NCBI GenBank assembly: GCA_016191525.1
Contig: JACPOK010000033.1
Span: 434,001-498,000, forward strand
Length of the DNA: 64,000 bases
Direction: 5' to 3'
Origin: Burkholderiales bacterium
GTDB lineage: Bacteria > Pseudomonadota > Gammaproteobacteria > Burkholderiales > Burkholderiaceae_C
The position numbers and the translations under genes are program-made. Shown here piece after piece: positions 25,656-36,220 of this stretch. Positions within the stretch are counted from its first letter, which is position 1; the number at the start of each line of letters is the position of its first letter. A model generated the notes under the pieces. The model saw only the letters and a list, made by a program, of their open reading frames with translations. It did no database searches and was not told the origin of the DNA.

Positions 25656-25988
25656 ATGGAAAATTCATCGGGCCAGGGCAAGCAGGCAGTCGTTCCGCCG
25701 GAACTCAAGGGCTGGAACTTTGGCGCCATGCTGCTGAACTGGATCTGGGGCCTGGGCAACGGCACCTATATTGCCTTGCTGATGTTCGTGCCGTTCGTCA
25801 ATTTCGTGATGTTCTTCGTGCTGGGCGCCAAGGGCAACGAATGGGCCTGGCGCAACAAGAAGTGGGACAGCGTGGAGCACTTCCAGAAGGTGCAGAAGAC
25901 CTGGACCACGGTCTCGCTGGTCCTGCTGGCGCTGGGCGTCGTGGGCGGCATTGCCGGCGCGATGATGGCGCCTTCGGTTCCCCAGTAA
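25656..25988 (+). CDS. Small membrane protein, paralogue of the N-terminal half of the preceding gene
   Basis: 110 residues from ATG 25656, with AAGGGG upstream. It repeats the neighbour almost residue for residue from VPPELKGWN through LLNWIWGLGNGTYIALLMFV to WRNKKWDSVEHF, then ends after one more membrane segment. The similarity extends to the DNA, so this is a recent tandem partial duplication. A hairpin, GGTGCGG/CCGCACC (25553-25577), lies between the two genes. Function unknown. Confidence 0.75.
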   Translation: MENSSGQGKQAVVPPELKGWNFGAMLLNWIWGLGNGTYIALLMFVPFVNFVMFFVLGAKGNEWAWRNKKWDSVEHFQKVQKTWTTVSLVLLALGVVGGIAGAMMAPSVPQ

Positions 25989-26055
25989 ACCGCGGCGCTC
26001 CCCGGGGCGGTGGGGTTGCGGCTAAAGTGGCGGCAACACCATCCCGGGGAACGCA

Positions 26056-26325
26056 ATGGATTCAAGCAAGGCGCAGGAAACGCTGGACCTGCACGGCCAG
26101 AACATCAATGGCCTGATGGACAACCAGCTGGCACTTGCCGCGCAAGTGCAGGTGCTGCAGGCGGTGCTGGCCACCGTGCTGCTGCATCACCCGGACAAGC
26201 CCGCGCTGCTGGGCACGTTCCAGAAATACATGGCGATCACCAAACAGTCGGCGCCGCAGCTGGCCGACCGCATGGAAGGGCTGGAGAGCGGCATGCTGGC
26301 CCTGCTGGGGCAGCACCAAGCCTGA
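26056..26325 (+). CDS. Hypothetical protein, helical
   Basis: 89 residues, predicted almost wholly alpha-helical, with a central hydrophobic helix (LALAAQVQVLQAVLATVLL) that could be membrane-associated or part of a bundle. I do not recognise a family. GGGGAACGC precedes the ATG. It converges on the outer membrane factor gene with no gap between the stops. A small real gene is likely because codon use matches its neighbours. Confidence 0.55.
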   Translation: MDSSKAQETLDLHGQNINGLMDNQLALAAQVQVLQAVLATVLLHHPDKPALLGTFQKYMAITKQSAPQLADRMEGLESGMLALLGQHQA

Positions 26326-27738
26326 TCAAATCCCCTGCCAGCCGCCGCCCAGCGCCTGGATCAGCGCCACGGCCGCGGTCTGCCGGTCGGCCTGCATCTG
26401 CACCAGGTTGCGGCGCGCGCTGAGCGCGGTGGCCTGCGCGGTGATCACTTCGGTGTAGCCCACCTGCCCCGCCTTGTAGCGATTAAGCACCTGTTCCTCC
26501 ACTTGGCTGGCCGCCTGCGCCGCTTGCTGGCGCAGCGTGAGCTGCTGCGCCAGGATGCGCAGCGCGACCAGGTCGTCCTCCACCTGCGCGAAAGCGTCCA
26601 GCACCGTCTGCCGGTAGCGCGCCGCGGCTTCGTCCAGCGCGGCGCGCGCGCCGGCCACCTGCGCCGTGGTGGCGCCGCCGTTGAAGATCGTCTGCGCCAG
26701 TGAAACACCGAGCGCCCACACCAGGCTGGAAGCGCTGAACAAGTCGCCGATGCTGGCCGCGGAGAGGCCCGCCGAGCCGGTCAGGCGCAGGCTGGGGTAG
26801 TAGCCCGCCATGGCGATGCCGATGCGCTCATTGGCGGCGGCCACGCGGCGCTCGGCAGCCGCGATGTCGGGGCGGCGCTGCAGCAGCGTGGATGGAACAT
26901 CCACCGGCACGGCGGGCACGGTGGCCTGCCAACCGGGCAGCGCCGCCAGCGTGAAGTTCGCGGGCGCCTGGCCCACCAGCACGGCGATGGCGTGTTCGAG
27001 CTGCGCGCGCTGGCGCTCCAGCGTCAGCGCATCGGCCTGCGCATTGGCCAGCGAGGTTTGCGCCTGCAGCACATCTGTTTTGGCGGCGATGCCGGCGGTG
27101 TAGCGGTTCTGCGTGATTTCCAGCGAGCGCTGATAGCCCTTGATGGTTTCATCCAGCAGGCCGCGCTGCACGTCGGCGCCGCGCAGGGCAAAGTAGTCGG
27201 CGGCCAGTTCGCCCTGGGCGGAGAGCCTGGCGGCCGCCAGATCGGCCACGCTGGCCTGCTCGCCCGCGCGTGCCGCATCCACGCCGCGCCGCAGGCGCCC
27301 CCACACGTCGGGCTCCCAGCTGCCGCCGATATTCACCTGGTAGCTCTTGCTGCTGCCGCCACCGCCGCCGCGGCCGCTGCGGTTGGCCCCCGCATCCAGC
27401 GTGACGGTGGGAAAGAGCGAGGCGCGCTGCTCGGCCACCAGCGCCCTCGCCTGCGCGTACGCGGCCACGGCGGCCGCCACGTTCTGGTTGGAAATCTCCA
27501 CCCGGGAAGCCAGCTCGTTCAATTGCGTATCGCCAAACAGCTGCCACCATGGCCCGCGCTGCAGTGCATCAGCAGGCGCTGCTGGAATCCACTGCCCGCG
27601 GCCTTCCTTGAAGTCCACCGGCACGTCCATCGCGGGCTGCCGGTAGGTGGGGCCCACGGCGCAGCCGGCCATCAGCAGGGCCAGTGCCAGCGCGGTCAGC
27701 CGGGTGGGCAATGTTCTCGTTCTCATGGGAGTCCTCAT
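26326..27738 (-). CDS. Outer membrane factor lipoprotein, NodT/OprM type
   Basis: 470 residues; an internal ATG at 27726 is also possible. A lipoprotein signal ends in LLMAGC, and the two tandem OEP repeats follow, with typical segments such as RPDIAAAERRVAAANERIGIAMAGYYPSLRLTGSAGL and LAQTIFNGGATTAQVAGARAA. It forms the trimeric TolC-like channel for the RND pump encoded just upstream. Its start overlaps the mdtC stop by four bases. Confidence 0.93.
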   Translation of the reverse strand: MRTPMRTRTLPTRLTALALALLMAGCAVGPTYRQPAMDVPVDFKEGRGQWIPAAPADALQRGPWWQLFGDTQLNELASRVEISNQNVAAAVAAYAQARALVAEQRASLFPTVTLDAGANRSGRGGGGGSSKSYQVNIGGSWEPDVWGRLRRGVDAARAGEQASVADLAAARLSAQGELAADYFALRGADVQRGLLDETIKGYQRSLEITQNRYTAGIAAKTDVLQAQTSLANAQADALTLERQRAQLEHAIAVLVGQAPANFTLAALPGWQATVPAVPVDVPSTLLQRRPDIAAAERRVAAANERIGIAMAGYYPSLRLTGSAGLSAASIGDLFSASSLVWALGVSLAQTIFNGGATTAQVAGARAALDEAAARYRQTVLDAFAQVEDDLVALRILAQQLTLRQQAAQAASQVEEQVLNRYKAGQVGYTEVITAQATALSARRNLVQMQADRQTAAVALIQALGGGWQGI

Positions 27739-30700
27739 GTGGCAGCGGGCTGAACCGCGTGGCGGCCCAGCTGGCGGTCCAGCGGGCTGCGGCGGCGCAG
27801 CTTGTCCATCAGCAGGTAAACCACCGGTGTGGTGAGCAGGGTGAGCACCTGGCTGGCGATCAGCCCGCCGATGATGGCAATGCCCAGCGGGCGGCGCAGC
27901 TCCGAACCCTCGCCGAAGCCGATGGCCAGCGGCAGCGCGCCCAGGATGGCCGCGCAGGTGGTCATCAGGATGGGGCGAAAGCGCAGCAGGCAGGCCTCGC
28001 GCACGGCGGCCAGCGGCGACAGGCCGCGTGAGCGCTCGGCATCGAGTGCGAAGTCAATGATCAGGATGGCGTTCTTCTTGACGATGCCGATCAAAAGGAA
28101 AAGCCCGATCAGCGCGATGATGGAAAACTCCATCTTGAACATCAGCAGCGCCAGCACGGCGCCGACGCCGGCCGAAGGCAGTGTCGACAGCACCGTGATG
28201 GGGTGCACCAGGCTCTCGTACAGGATGCCCAGCACGATGTAGATGACCACGATGGCGCCCAGGATCAGCAAGGGCTGCTGCTGCGAGTTCTGCTGCGCGG
28301 CGCGGGCCGTGCCCTGGAAGCTGCCGCGCACGTTGTTGGGCAGGCCGATCTCGGCCTCGGCCGCCTTCACCGCTTCCTGCGACTGCGATAGGTTGAAGCC
28401 GTCGGCCAGGTTGTACGAGATGGTGGTGGCCAGCTCGGCGTCCTGGTGGCTGACCGAGCTGGCGGTGGGCCGCTCGGAAAATCGCGCAATGGCCGACAGC
28501 GGCACCATGGTGGTGGCCGAGCTGCTAAGCGCCTTGCCGGTGGACTGGTCGCGCAGCGCGGGGTTGATGACATTGCTGGCGGCCGATGTCGCGGTGCTGG
28601 CGGCGGCCGTGGTGTTCAGCGGCGTGTCGATGCTGCCGGCGGTGCCTTTTGCCGGCACGTAGATGTCGGCCAGCGCGTTGGGGCTACGGATGTACTGCGG
28701 CGCCACACCCATGATCACGCGGTACTGGTTCAGCTCGTCATAGATGGTAGCCACCTGGCGCTGGCCGAATCCGTTGTACAGCGCGTTGTCCACGTCGCGC
28801 GAACTGATGCCCAGGCGCGCGGCGGCATCCTTGTCCACCAGCACATAAGCTTCGACGCCGTTTTCTTCCTGGTCGGTGTCCACGTCGGTCATGGCTTCTT
28901 GCCGCTTCATGGCGTCGGCCAGGCGCGTGGCCCACTGGCGCAGGTCGGCAATGTTGTCGCTCTTCAGCGTGTATTGGTAAGTGGAGTTGCTGGCCCGCCC
29001 GCCCATGCGCAGGTCCTGCACCGGGTTCAGGAACAGGCTCACGCCGGTGACCTTGGCCAGCTGCGGGCGCAGCCGCGCGATAACGGCCTGGCCGCCGTCC
29101 TTGCGCTGCGACACCGGCTTGAGGTTGACGAACAGGAAGCCGCCGCCCGCGCGGCCACCGCCGGTGAAGCCCACCACCGTGTCCACCGCCGGGTCGGCCT
29201 TGATGATGTTCACCAGCGTGCGCAGCTTTTCCTGCATGGCCTGGAACGAGATGCTCTGGTCGGCCCGCATGCCGCCCTGGATCTGCCCGGTGTCCTGCTG
29301 CGGGAAGAAGCCCTTGGGCGTCATGTAGAACAGGTACACGTTCAGCACCACTACCAGCACCAGGATCAGCATCACGATCCAGCGGGCGTGCAGCGCCCAG
29401 TCCAGGCTGTGTTCATAGGTGCGGTGCACGAAGTCAAAACCCTTTTCAGCCCAGCGTGCCAGGCGGCCCGGCTTTTTGGTGTGTGCATCGGGCTTGAGCA
29501 GCCAGGCGCACATCATGGGCGTGGTGGTGAGCGAAATGACCAACGAGATCATCACCGCCGCCGACAGCGTGACGGCGAACTCGCGGAACAGCCGGCCGAC
29601 CTGCCCGCCCATGAACAGCAGCGGGATGAACACCGCCACCAGCGACAGGCTGATCGACAGCACGGTGAAGCCGACTTCGCGCGCGCCCAGCAGCGCGGCC
29701 TTGAAGCGGTCCATGCCTTCCTCGATATGGCGGGCGGTGTTTTCAAGCACCACGATGGCGTCGTCCACCACGAAGCCTGTGGCCACCGTGAGCGCCATCA
29801 GCGACAGGTTGTTGAGCGAGAAGCCCAGCAGGTACATCACGCCGAAGGTTCCCAGCAGCGAGACCACGGTGGCCACCGCCGGGATGATGGTGGCGCGGGC
29901 GCTGCGCAGGAAGGCGCTGACCACCAGCACCACCAGTGCGATGGAGATCAGCAGCGTGACCTCGATCTCATGCAGCGAAGCGCGGATGGAATTGGTGCGG
30001 TCCGACGCCACCGCGATCTTCACGTCCGGCGGCAGGCTGGCCTGCAGCTCGGGCAGCAGGGCCCGCACCCCGTCCACCGTTTCGATGGCGTTGGCGCCCG
30101 GCTGCAGCGTGACCAGCACGATCACCGCCGGGTCGCCGTTGAACAGGCCCAGGGTATTGATGTTCTCCACGCTGTCGCTGACCTCGGCCACGTCCGACAG
30201 GCGGATGGCCGCGCTGTTGCGCCAGGCGATCACCAAGCCGCGGTAGTCGGCGGCGGAGACCTTGCTCTTCGGATTGGTGCCGGTGGCGTTGGTGCCGGTG
30301 TAGATCTGCAGGCGCTGGCCGTTGCCCTCGATCGCGCCCTTGGGCCGGTTGGCGCTGCTGGACTGCAGGGCGGCCCGCACGTCCTCCATGCTCACGCCGT
30401 ACTTGTTGAGCGCGAACGGCAGCAGGTCAACGCGCACCGCAGGCAGCGAGCCGCCGCCCAGTTCCACGTCGCCCACGCCTTCCACCTGCGCCACCTTCTG
30501 CTGCACGACGTTGGAGACCGCATCGTAGATCTGGCCCGGCGACTTGGTGGCCGAAGTCAGCGCCAGGATCAGCACCGGCGCCGCCGAGGGGTTGGCCTTG
30601 CGGTAGGTCGGGTTGCTGCGCAGCGTGGACGGCAGGTCGGCGCGCGAGGCGTTGATGGCGGCCTGCACTTCGCGCGCGGCCGAATCGATCTTGCGGTTCA

Positions 30701-30989
30701 GGTCGAACTGCAGGCTGATGCGCGCCGAGCCTATTCCGCTGTTGGACGTCATCTCGTTGACACCGGCGATGGTGCCCAGCCGGCGCTCCAGCGGCGTCGC
30801 CACGCTGGTCGCCATGGTGTCCGGGCTGGCGCCCGGCAGGCTTGCGCTGACCGAGATGGTGGGGTAGTCCACCTGCGGCAGCGGCGACACCGGCAGCATG
30901 AAAAAGCCGCCTATGCCGGACAGGGCGATCCCGATGGTGAGCAGCACGGTGGCGACCGGGCGGCGGACGAAGGGTTCGGAGAGGTTCAT
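27735..30989 (-). CDS. mdtC: RND multidrug efflux permease, MdtC type
   Basis: 1084 residues with the RND architecture: TM1 at the N-terminus ([20 protein letters not shown]), a large porter domain, the TM2-6 block with [19 protein letters not shown], a second porter domain and TM8-12 ([20 protein letters not shown]). The entry [12 protein letters not shown] is typical of MdtB/MdtC. It acts with MdtB as a heteromeric inner-membrane pump driven by protons. A Ser/Ala/Thr-rich stretch at about 785-800 ([16 protein letters not shown]) looks like a loose insert in the second porter loop. It overlaps mdtB and the outer membrane factor gene by four bases each. Confidence 0.93.
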   Translation of the reverse strand: MNLSEPFVRRPVATVLLTIGIALSGIGGFFMLPVSPLPQVDYPTISVSASLPGASPDTMATSVATPLERRLGTIAGVNEMTSNSGIGSARISLQFDLNRKIDSAAREVQAAINASRADLPSTLRSNPTYRKANPSAAPVLILALTSATKSPGQIYDAVSNVVQQKVAQVEGVGDVELGGGSLPAVRVDLLPFALNKYGVSMEDVRAALQSSSANRPKGAIEGNGQRLQIYTGTNATGTNPKSKVSAADYRGLVIAWRNSAAIRLSDVAEVSDSVENINTLGLFNGDPAVIVLVTLQPGANAIETVDGVRALLPELQASLPPDVKIAVASDRTNSIRASLHEIEVTLLISIALVVLVVSAFLRSARATIIPAVATVVSLLGTFGVMYLLGFSLNNLSLMALTVATGFVVDDAIVVLENTARHIEEGMDRFKAALLGAREVGFTVLSISLSLVAVFIPLLFMGGQVGRLFREFAVTLSAAVMISLVISLTTTPMMCAWLLKPDAHTKKPGRLARWAEKGFDFVHRTYEHSLDWALHARWIVMLILVLVVVLNVYLFYMTPKGFFPQQDTGQIQGGMRADQSISFQAMQEKLRTLVNIIKADPAVDTVVGFTGGGRAGGGFLFVNLKPVSQRKDGGQAVIARLRPQLAKVTGVSLFLNPVQDLRMGGRASNSTYQYTLKSDNIADLRQWATRLADAMKRQEAMTDVDTDQEENGVEAYVLVDKDAAARLGISSRDVDNALYNGFGQRQVATIYDELNQYRVIMGVAPQYIRSPNALADIYVPAKGTAGSIDTPLNTTAAASTATSAASNVINPALRDQSTGKALSSSATTMVPLSAIARFSERPTASSVSHQDAELATTISYNLADGFNLSQSQEAVKAAEAEIGLPNNVRGSFQGTARAAQQNSQQQPLLILGAIVVIYIVLGILYESLVHPITVLSTLPSAGVGAVLALLMFKMEFSIIALIGLFLLIGIVKKNAILIIDFALDAERSRGLSPLAAVREACLLRFRPILMTTCAAILGALPLAIGFGEGSELRRPLGIAIIGGLIASQVLTLLTTPVVYLLMDKLRRRSPLDRQLGRHAVQPAAT

Positions 30990-33900
30990 GGCGCCACTCC
31001 AGATGCTTCGTCATCCCCGCGAAGGCGGGGACCCAGGGCGCTCTGGGCTCCCGCCTTCGCGGGAATGACGGAGGACTTCGGCTTCCAGCGCCTAGCCAGC
31101 GAATCAAACCCCAGGTAAATCACCGGCGTCGTGAACAGCGTGAGCATCTGGCTGACGATCAGCCCGCCGAAGATGGCCAGGCCCAGCGGCCGGCGCAGTT
31201 CGGCGCCCTCGCCCCAGCCCAGCATCAAGGGAACGGCTGCGAACAGCGCGGCCAGCGTGGTCATCAGGATGGGGCGGAAGCGCAGCAGCGCGGCCTGGTG
31301 GATGGCTTGGCGCGCGGGCTTGCCTTCGGTGCGCTCGGCGTCGATGGCGAAGTCAATCATCATGATGGCGTTCTTCTTGACGATGCCAATCAAAAGAATG
31401 ATGCCGATGATGCCGATCACGCCCAGGTCGTTGCCCGTGACCAGCAGCGCCAGCAGTGCGCCGACGCCGGCCGAGGGCAGCGTGGAGAGAATCGTCAGCG
31501 GGTGGATGTAGCTTTCGTACAGCACGCCCAGCACGATGTAGACGCAGATCACCGCCGCCAGGATCAGCCACAGCTGGTTGGTGAGCGATGCTTCGTAGGC
31601 GCCGGAAGCGCCCAGGAAAGTCATGGTCACGCTGGCCGGCATGTTGATGTCCTTCGCGGCCTTGCGAATCGCGTCCACCGCGCCGCCCAGCGACTGGCCG
31701 GGCGCGGTGTCAAAGCCCACCGTGGTGGCCGGGTACTGCGCCACGTGGGTGATCTGCAGCGGCGCGCGGCGCTCCCGGATTGTGGCAATGGCCGACAGCG
31801 GTGTCGGGTCTCCGCCCCCTGTCTTGAGTTGCACCATGCCCAGCGACGCGGGCGAGGCGTTCTCGTCGGGCCTGGCTTCCAGGATCACGCGGTATTGGTT
31901 GGTCTCGGTGAAGATGGTGGAGACGATGCGCTGGCCGAAGGCGCTGTACAGCGCGTCGTCCACCGCCGAGGCGGTGATGGCCAGGCGCGAGGCCGTGTCG
32001 CGGTCGATCTCCACATACACGCCGGCGCTGGACGCATCGGCATCCGACACCACATTGCGCACCTGGCTGGCGTTCTGCTGCAGGCGCTGCGCCAGCTTGC
32101 CCGCCCATTCCGCCACCACGGCACTGTCGGCCGCCTCCAGCGACAGGCGGTATTGCGTCGGGCCGGTCTCGGCGTCAATGGTCAGGTCCTGGGTGGGCTG
32201 CAAGTACAGCGTGATGCCGGGAATGCGGGCCACACGGCTGCGCAGCCTGTCCATGATTTTCTGCTGGTTGTCGTGGCTCTGCTTCAGGTTGATCAGCATG
32301 CGGCCGGTATGCAGCATGGTGTTGTTGGCGGCGTCCACGCCGATGAACGAGCTGATGGTTTCCACATCCGCGTCTTCCAGCACGGCCCTGGCCACCAGTT
32401 GCTGCAGTTCCGCCATGCGCGGATAGGACACCGACTGCGCCGACTCCACCCGCGCCTGCAGCTGCCCCGTGTCCTGCGTGGGAAACAGGCCCTTGGGGAT
32501 GAAAATGTAGAGCAGCACCGTCAGCACCAGCGTGGCCAGCGCCACCAGCAGCGTGAGCTTTTCGCGCGCCAGCACCCAGGTCAGCCAGGTGTCGTAGTGC
32601 GCGATGACCTTGTCGAACTGGCGCTGCAGCCGGCTGCCCAGCCCGTCGTCGTCCTTGGGCGTGGCCTTGAGCCAGCGTGCCGACATCATGGGCACCAGCG
32701 TCAGCGAAACCACGGCCGAAATCAGGATGGTGATGGCCAGCGTTACCGCGAATTCGCGGAACAGGCGCCCCACCACGTCGCCCATGAACAGCAGCGGGAT
32801 CAGTACCGCGATCAGCGACACGGTGAGCGAAATTATGGTGAAGCCGATCTGCGTGGCGCCCTTGATGGCGGCCTCCATCGGCGGCTCGCCCTCCTCGATA
32901 TAGCGCGAGATGTTCTCGATCATCACGATCGCGTCGTCCACCACGAAGCCGGTAGCAATCGTCAGCGCCATCAGCGACAGGTTGTTCAGGCTGTAGCCCA
33001 GCAAGTACATGGCGCCGCAGGTGCCGATGAGGGAGATCGGCACCGACAGGCTGGCGATCACCGTCGCGCGCGGGCTGTGCAGGAAGGCGAAGATCACCAG
33101 CACCACCAGGCCCACGGCCAGCAGCAGCTCGATCTGCACGTGATGCACGGAAGCGCGAATGCCGGTGGTGCGGTCAGACAGCACGTCCACCTTCAGCGCG
33201 GCCGGGAGGCCGGCGGTGAGCTCAGGCAGCCGCTCCTTGATGGCGTCCACCGTGGCGATGACATTGGCGCCCGGTTGGCGCTGCACGTTCAGGATGATGG
33301 CGGGCTTTAACTGCCCGGTTACGGCCGACCAGGCGCCCAGCTTGGTGTTCTCGGCGCTGTCGATGACCTGCGCCACGTCCGACAGGCGCACCGCCGCACC
33401 GTTGCGGAAGGCCACCACCAGCTTGCGGTAGTCGGCCACGGCCAGCAGCTGGTCGTTGGCGTTGATGGTGTAGGCGCGGGTGGCGCCGTCGATGCTGCCC
33501 TTGGCGCTGTTGGCGTTGGCGGCGGTGATGGCCGTGCGGATGGTGTCCAGCGTGAGGCCGTAGGAAGCCAGCGCACGGGTGTCGGCCTGGATACGCACGG
33601 CGGGCCGCTGGCCACCGGACAGGGCCACCAGGCCCACGCCGGAGACCTGGCTGATCTTCAGCGCGAGCCGCGTGTTGACGATGTTCTGCACCTCGGTCAG
33701 CGGCAGCGTGTCGGAAGTGATGGCCAGCGTCAGCACCGGCGCGTCGGCCGGGTTGACCTTGGCGTAGATCGGCGGCGCGGGCAGGTCGGCCGGCAGCAGC
33801 GAGGCACCGGCGTTGATGGCGGCCTGCACCTGTTGCTCGGCCACGTCCAGCGCCAGGCCCAGGCCGAACTGCAGCGTGACGATGGAGACGCCCGCCGCGC

Positions 33901-34150
33901 TGGTGGAACTCATGCGCGACAAGCCCGGCATCTGGCCGAACTGCCGCTCCAGCGGCGCGGTGACGGTCTGGGCCATCACTTCCGGGCTGGCACCGGGGTA
34001 GAGCGTCTGCACCTGGATGGTGGGGTAGTCCACCTGCGGCAGCGCCGACAGCGGCAGGAAGTTGAAGCCGACCAGCCCCGCCAGCACGATGGCCAGCATC
34101 AGCAGCGAGGTCGCAACCGGCCGCAGGATGAAGGGACGTGATGGGCTCAT
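30986..34150 (-). CDS. mdtB: RND multidrug efflux permease, MdtB type
   Basis: 1054 residues, RND family, paired with MdtC. It begins [20 protein letters not shown] and shows the same motifs ([38 protein letters not shown]). The last ~25 residues, from [13 protein letters not shown] to LRGDDE, are encoded by a palindromic repeat that lies between the natural end of the protein and mdtC, so the tail is repeat-derived. The start overlaps the mdtA stop by four bases. Confidence 0.93.
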   Translation of the reverse strand: MSPSRPFILRPVATSLLMLAIVLAGLVGFNFLPLSALPQVDYPTIQVQTLYPGASPEVMAQTVTAPLERQFGQMPGLSRMSSTSAAGVSIVTLQFGLGLALDVAEQQVQAAINAGASLLPADLPAPPIYAKVNPADAPVLTLAITSDTLPLTEVQNIVNTRLALKISQVSGVGLVALSGGQRPAVRIQADTRALASYGLTLDTIRTAITAANANSAKGSIDGATRAYTINANDQLLAVADYRKLVVAFRNGAAVRLSDVAQVIDSAENTKLGAWSAVTGQLKPAIILNVQRQPGANVIATVDAIKERLPELTAGLPAALKVDVLSDRTTGIRASVHHVQIELLLAVGLVVLVIFAFLHSPRATVIASLSVPISLIGTCGAMYLLGYSLNNLSLMALTIATGFVVDDAIVMIENISRYIEEGEPPMEAAIKGATQIGFTIISLTVSLIAVLIPLLFMGDVVGRLFREFAVTLAITILISAVVSLTLVPMMSARWLKATPKDDDGLGSRLQRQFDKVIAHYDTWLTWVLAREKLTLLVALATLVLTVLLYIFIPKGLFPTQDTGQLQARVESAQSVSYPRMAELQQLVARAVLEDADVETISSFIGVDAANNTMLHTGRMLINLKQSHDNQQKIMDRLRSRVARIPGITLYLQPTQDLTIDAETGPTQYRLSLEAADSAVVAEWAGKLAQRLQQNASQVRNVVSDADASSAGVYVEIDRDTASRLAITASAVDDALYSAFGQRIVSTIFTETNQYRVILEARPDENASPASLGMVQLKTGGGDPTPLSAIATIRERRAPLQITHVAQYPATTVGFDTAPGQSLGGAVDAIRKAAKDINMPASVTMTFLGASGAYEASLTNQLWLILAAVICVYIVLGVLYESYIHPLTILSTLPSAGVGALLALLVTGNDLGVIGIIGIILLIGIVKKNAIMMIDFAIDAERTEGKPARQAIHQAALLRFRPILMTTLAALFAAVPLMLGWGEGAELRRPLGLAIFGGLIVSQMLTLFTTPVIYLGFDSLARRWKPKSSVIPAKAGAQSALGPRLRGDDEASGVAP
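31009..31071. repeat. Palindromic repeat within the 3' end of mdtB
   Basis: Arms CGTCATCCCCGCGAAGGCGG and its near-complement (CCGCCTTCGCGGGAATGACG) enclose a GC-rich loop of about 20 bases. The minus-strand frame translates to the widespread VIPAKAG...LRGDD peptide, which marks this repeat class in protein tails. Confidence 0.85.
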
Positions 34151-35562
34151 TGCGCTGCGGGTGCGGAACCACCGGCTGCTTCGCGGCGGCGCCGGCGCTC
34201 GGCGCGGGCGGCGTCATCCGGCGCGGATGCGCCGCCCTGCGGCCTCTCGGCGCCGGAGGCTGTGCCCTGCGCGCCCGAAGCAGCATCGCGCCGCCGGTTG
34301 CCGCCGCCGAAACCCGCGCCGCTGGCGCCCTGCCGCGGCGCATCGCCCGGCAGCACCACCCGCGCGCCATCCTTCAGGCGGTCGGCGCCTTCGGTGATCA
34401 CGCGCTCGCCCGCCTGCACGCCGCTGAGCAGCTGCACCTTGTCGGGCGTGGACTGGCCGGCCTTCACCGGGCGCTGGGCCACGGTGCGGTCGGCATTGAG
34501 CACGAACACATAGTCGCCATTGCCGCCGTGGCGCAGCGCGGCAACCGGCACCACCACCGCGTCCTTCACGGTGCGCACCATCACCTGCACGTTGACGAAC
34601 TGGCTGGGAAACAGGGCCTGCCTGGCGTTGTTGAAGCGGGCCTTGGCGCGCACGGTGCCGGTCTGCGTGTCGACCTGGTTGTCCAGCGAGGCGAACACGC
34701 CGGTGTCCAGCACCGTGGTGCGGGCCCTGTCGAGCGCCTTGGCTTCCATGAACGCGCCCGCGTTCTGCTGCAGCAGCGGGGCCTGGTCCTGCGGCACCGC
34801 GAACTCCACGTCCACCGGGGAGATCTGCGTGATCAGCGCCACGCCATTGGCATCGCCCGAATTGACCACGTTGCCCACGTCCACCACCCGCAGGCCCACC
34901 CGGCCCGCCACCGGCGCGACGATGCGCGTGTAGCTGAGGTTCAGGCGCGCCGTGCCTTCATTGGCGCGGTCGATCACCAGCGTGCCTTCCAGCTGCTTGA
35001 CCAGCGCCGCCTGCGTATCCACTTCCTGGCGGGCGATGGAGTCCTGCTGCAGTAGCGTGCGGAAGCGCTCCAGCGTGACCTTGCCGCTTTCCAGCTGCGC
35101 CTCGTCGCGCTGGCGCTGGCCGATGGTTTGCTGCAGCGCCATCTCGAACTGGCGCGGGTCGATCTGCGCCAGCAACTGGCCCTTGGTGACCATCTGGCCT
35201 TCCTTGAACAGCACCTGCGTCAGCACGCCCGAGACCTGCGGGCGCACCCGCACGGTGGCCTGAGGCGTCACCGTGCCCAGCGCTTCCAGCACGATGGGAA
35301 TGTCGTTTTTTTCCGCCGTGGCCACGCCCACGGTGGTGGCCGGGCCGCGGCGCCCTGCCCCACCACCGGGCCCGCCGCCACCGGGGCCGCCGCCGCCCGC
35401 GGTACCTTGGGCGCCGCCAGCCGCCGCCTTGTCCGCGGGATGGGTCAGGTCCCAGGCCAGCCAGCCGACACCGGCCACCACCAGCAAGGCAACCAGCGTG
35501 CCGATGACGACGTTGCGGCGTTTCATGGGGCGGCGCGGCTGCGCGGAGAGATCCGGTTCCAT
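34147..35562 (-). CDS. mdtA: RND efflux periplasmic adaptor (membrane fusion protein), MdtA type
   Basis: 471 residues. An N-terminal membrane anchor ([20 protein letters not shown]) is followed by a Gly-rich linker and the MFP core: [30 protein letters not shown] (lipoyl half), a helical hairpin, [20 protein letters not shown], then beta-barrel and membrane-proximal domains. The C-terminal ~70 residues are Gly/Ala/Arg-rich and low-complexity, longer than in E. coli MdtA. It heads the pump operon; AAAGGAAAA lies upstream of ATG 35562. The 178 bases before it hold no gene and presumably the promoter. Confidence 0.93.
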   Translation of the reverse strand: MEPDLSAQPRRPMKRRNVVIGTLVALLVVAGVGWLAWDLTHPADKAAAGGAQGTAGGGGPGGGGPGGGAGRRGPATTVGVATAEKNDIPIVLEALGTVTPQATVRVRPQVSGVLTQVLFKEGQMVTKGQLLAQIDPRQFEMALQQTIGQRQRDEAQLESGKVTLERFRTLLQQDSIARQEVDTQAALVKQLEGTLVIDRANEGTARLNLSYTRIVAPVAGRVGLRVVDVGNVVNSGDANGVALITQISPVDVEFAVPQDQAPLLQQNAGAFMEAKALDRARTTVLDTGVFASLDNQVDTQTGTVRAKARFNNARQALFPSQFVNVQVMVRTVKDAVVVPVAALRHGGNGDYVFVLNADRTVAQRPVKAGQSTPDKVQLLSGVQAGERVITEGADRLKDGARVVLPGDAPRQGASGAGFGGGNRRRDAASGAQGTASGAERPQGGASAPDDAARAERRRRREAAGGSAPAAQ

Positions 35563-35740
35563 CGTTTTCCTTTTTTCTTGGTGATGGGTGGCTTACGGCT
35601 GAGCCAGCCGTGTGGCGAGCATGCCGCCGGCAGGCGCATTCCACCATCGGCAGGCTGCGCTTGCGCGTGTAGGCCAATGGCTACAGCCTGGCCGCTATTT
35701 GTAACCGGGGGATGTAGCGCCTGCGTACGGCGCGTGAAAG

Positions 35741-36178
35741 CTACTGGGTGATGACCACCAGCACACTACAGGGAGAGTGTTCGATCAGCGCACCCGAGAT
35801 GGAACCGCGCCACCAGCGCGCGGCCCAGCTGTCCAGGTGCTTGTGGCCCACGACGATCAGGTCGGCCTCGATCTTGCGGGCGTATTTGGTGATCTCGTCG
35901 ATCGCCTCGCCCGTCAGCACCTCGCCGCTGGCGGTGTAGCCCGCGCCGGAGAGGCGCTGCAGCCCGTCGTCCAGTACGGCGCGGTATTTTTTCTTCTCGC
36001 GCTCTTCCAGTTCCACGTCGTAAACGCCGCCTTCCAGCCCGACAAAACTCATGGCCGAGGGCATCACGGCGACCAGGGCGATCTGGGAACTGCTCCAGTG
36101 GGCCAGGTCCTGGCAATCCAGCAGGGCTTTTTGCCCCGGGTCGGAACCGTCATAAGCCAGCAGGATTCGCTTGTACAT
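35741..36178 (-). CDS. Universal stress protein (UspA family)
   Basis: 145 residues, single Usp domain. It opens with YKRILLAYDGSDPGQKAL, the nucleotide-site aspartate region, and ends with VVGHKHLDSWAARWWRGSISGALIEHSPCSVLVV, which carries the G-x2-G-x9-G(S/T)-like ATP loop in altered form (bulky residues W-A-A-R-W-W). Such proteins bind ATP and raise tolerance to stress. It is monocistronic, with GAGGAGT before the ATG. Confidence 0.9.
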   Translation of the reverse strand: MYKRILLAYDGSDPGQKALLDCQDLAHWSSSQIALVAVMPSAMSFVGLEGGVYDVELEEREKKKYRAVLDDGLQRLSGAGYTASGEVLTGEAIDEITKYARKIEADLIVVGHKHLDSWAARWWRGSISGALIEHSPCSVLVVITQ

Positions 36179-36220
36179 GGGAACTCCTCAAGTCGCTGCA
36201 AGCATAGGCCAAAAATACGC

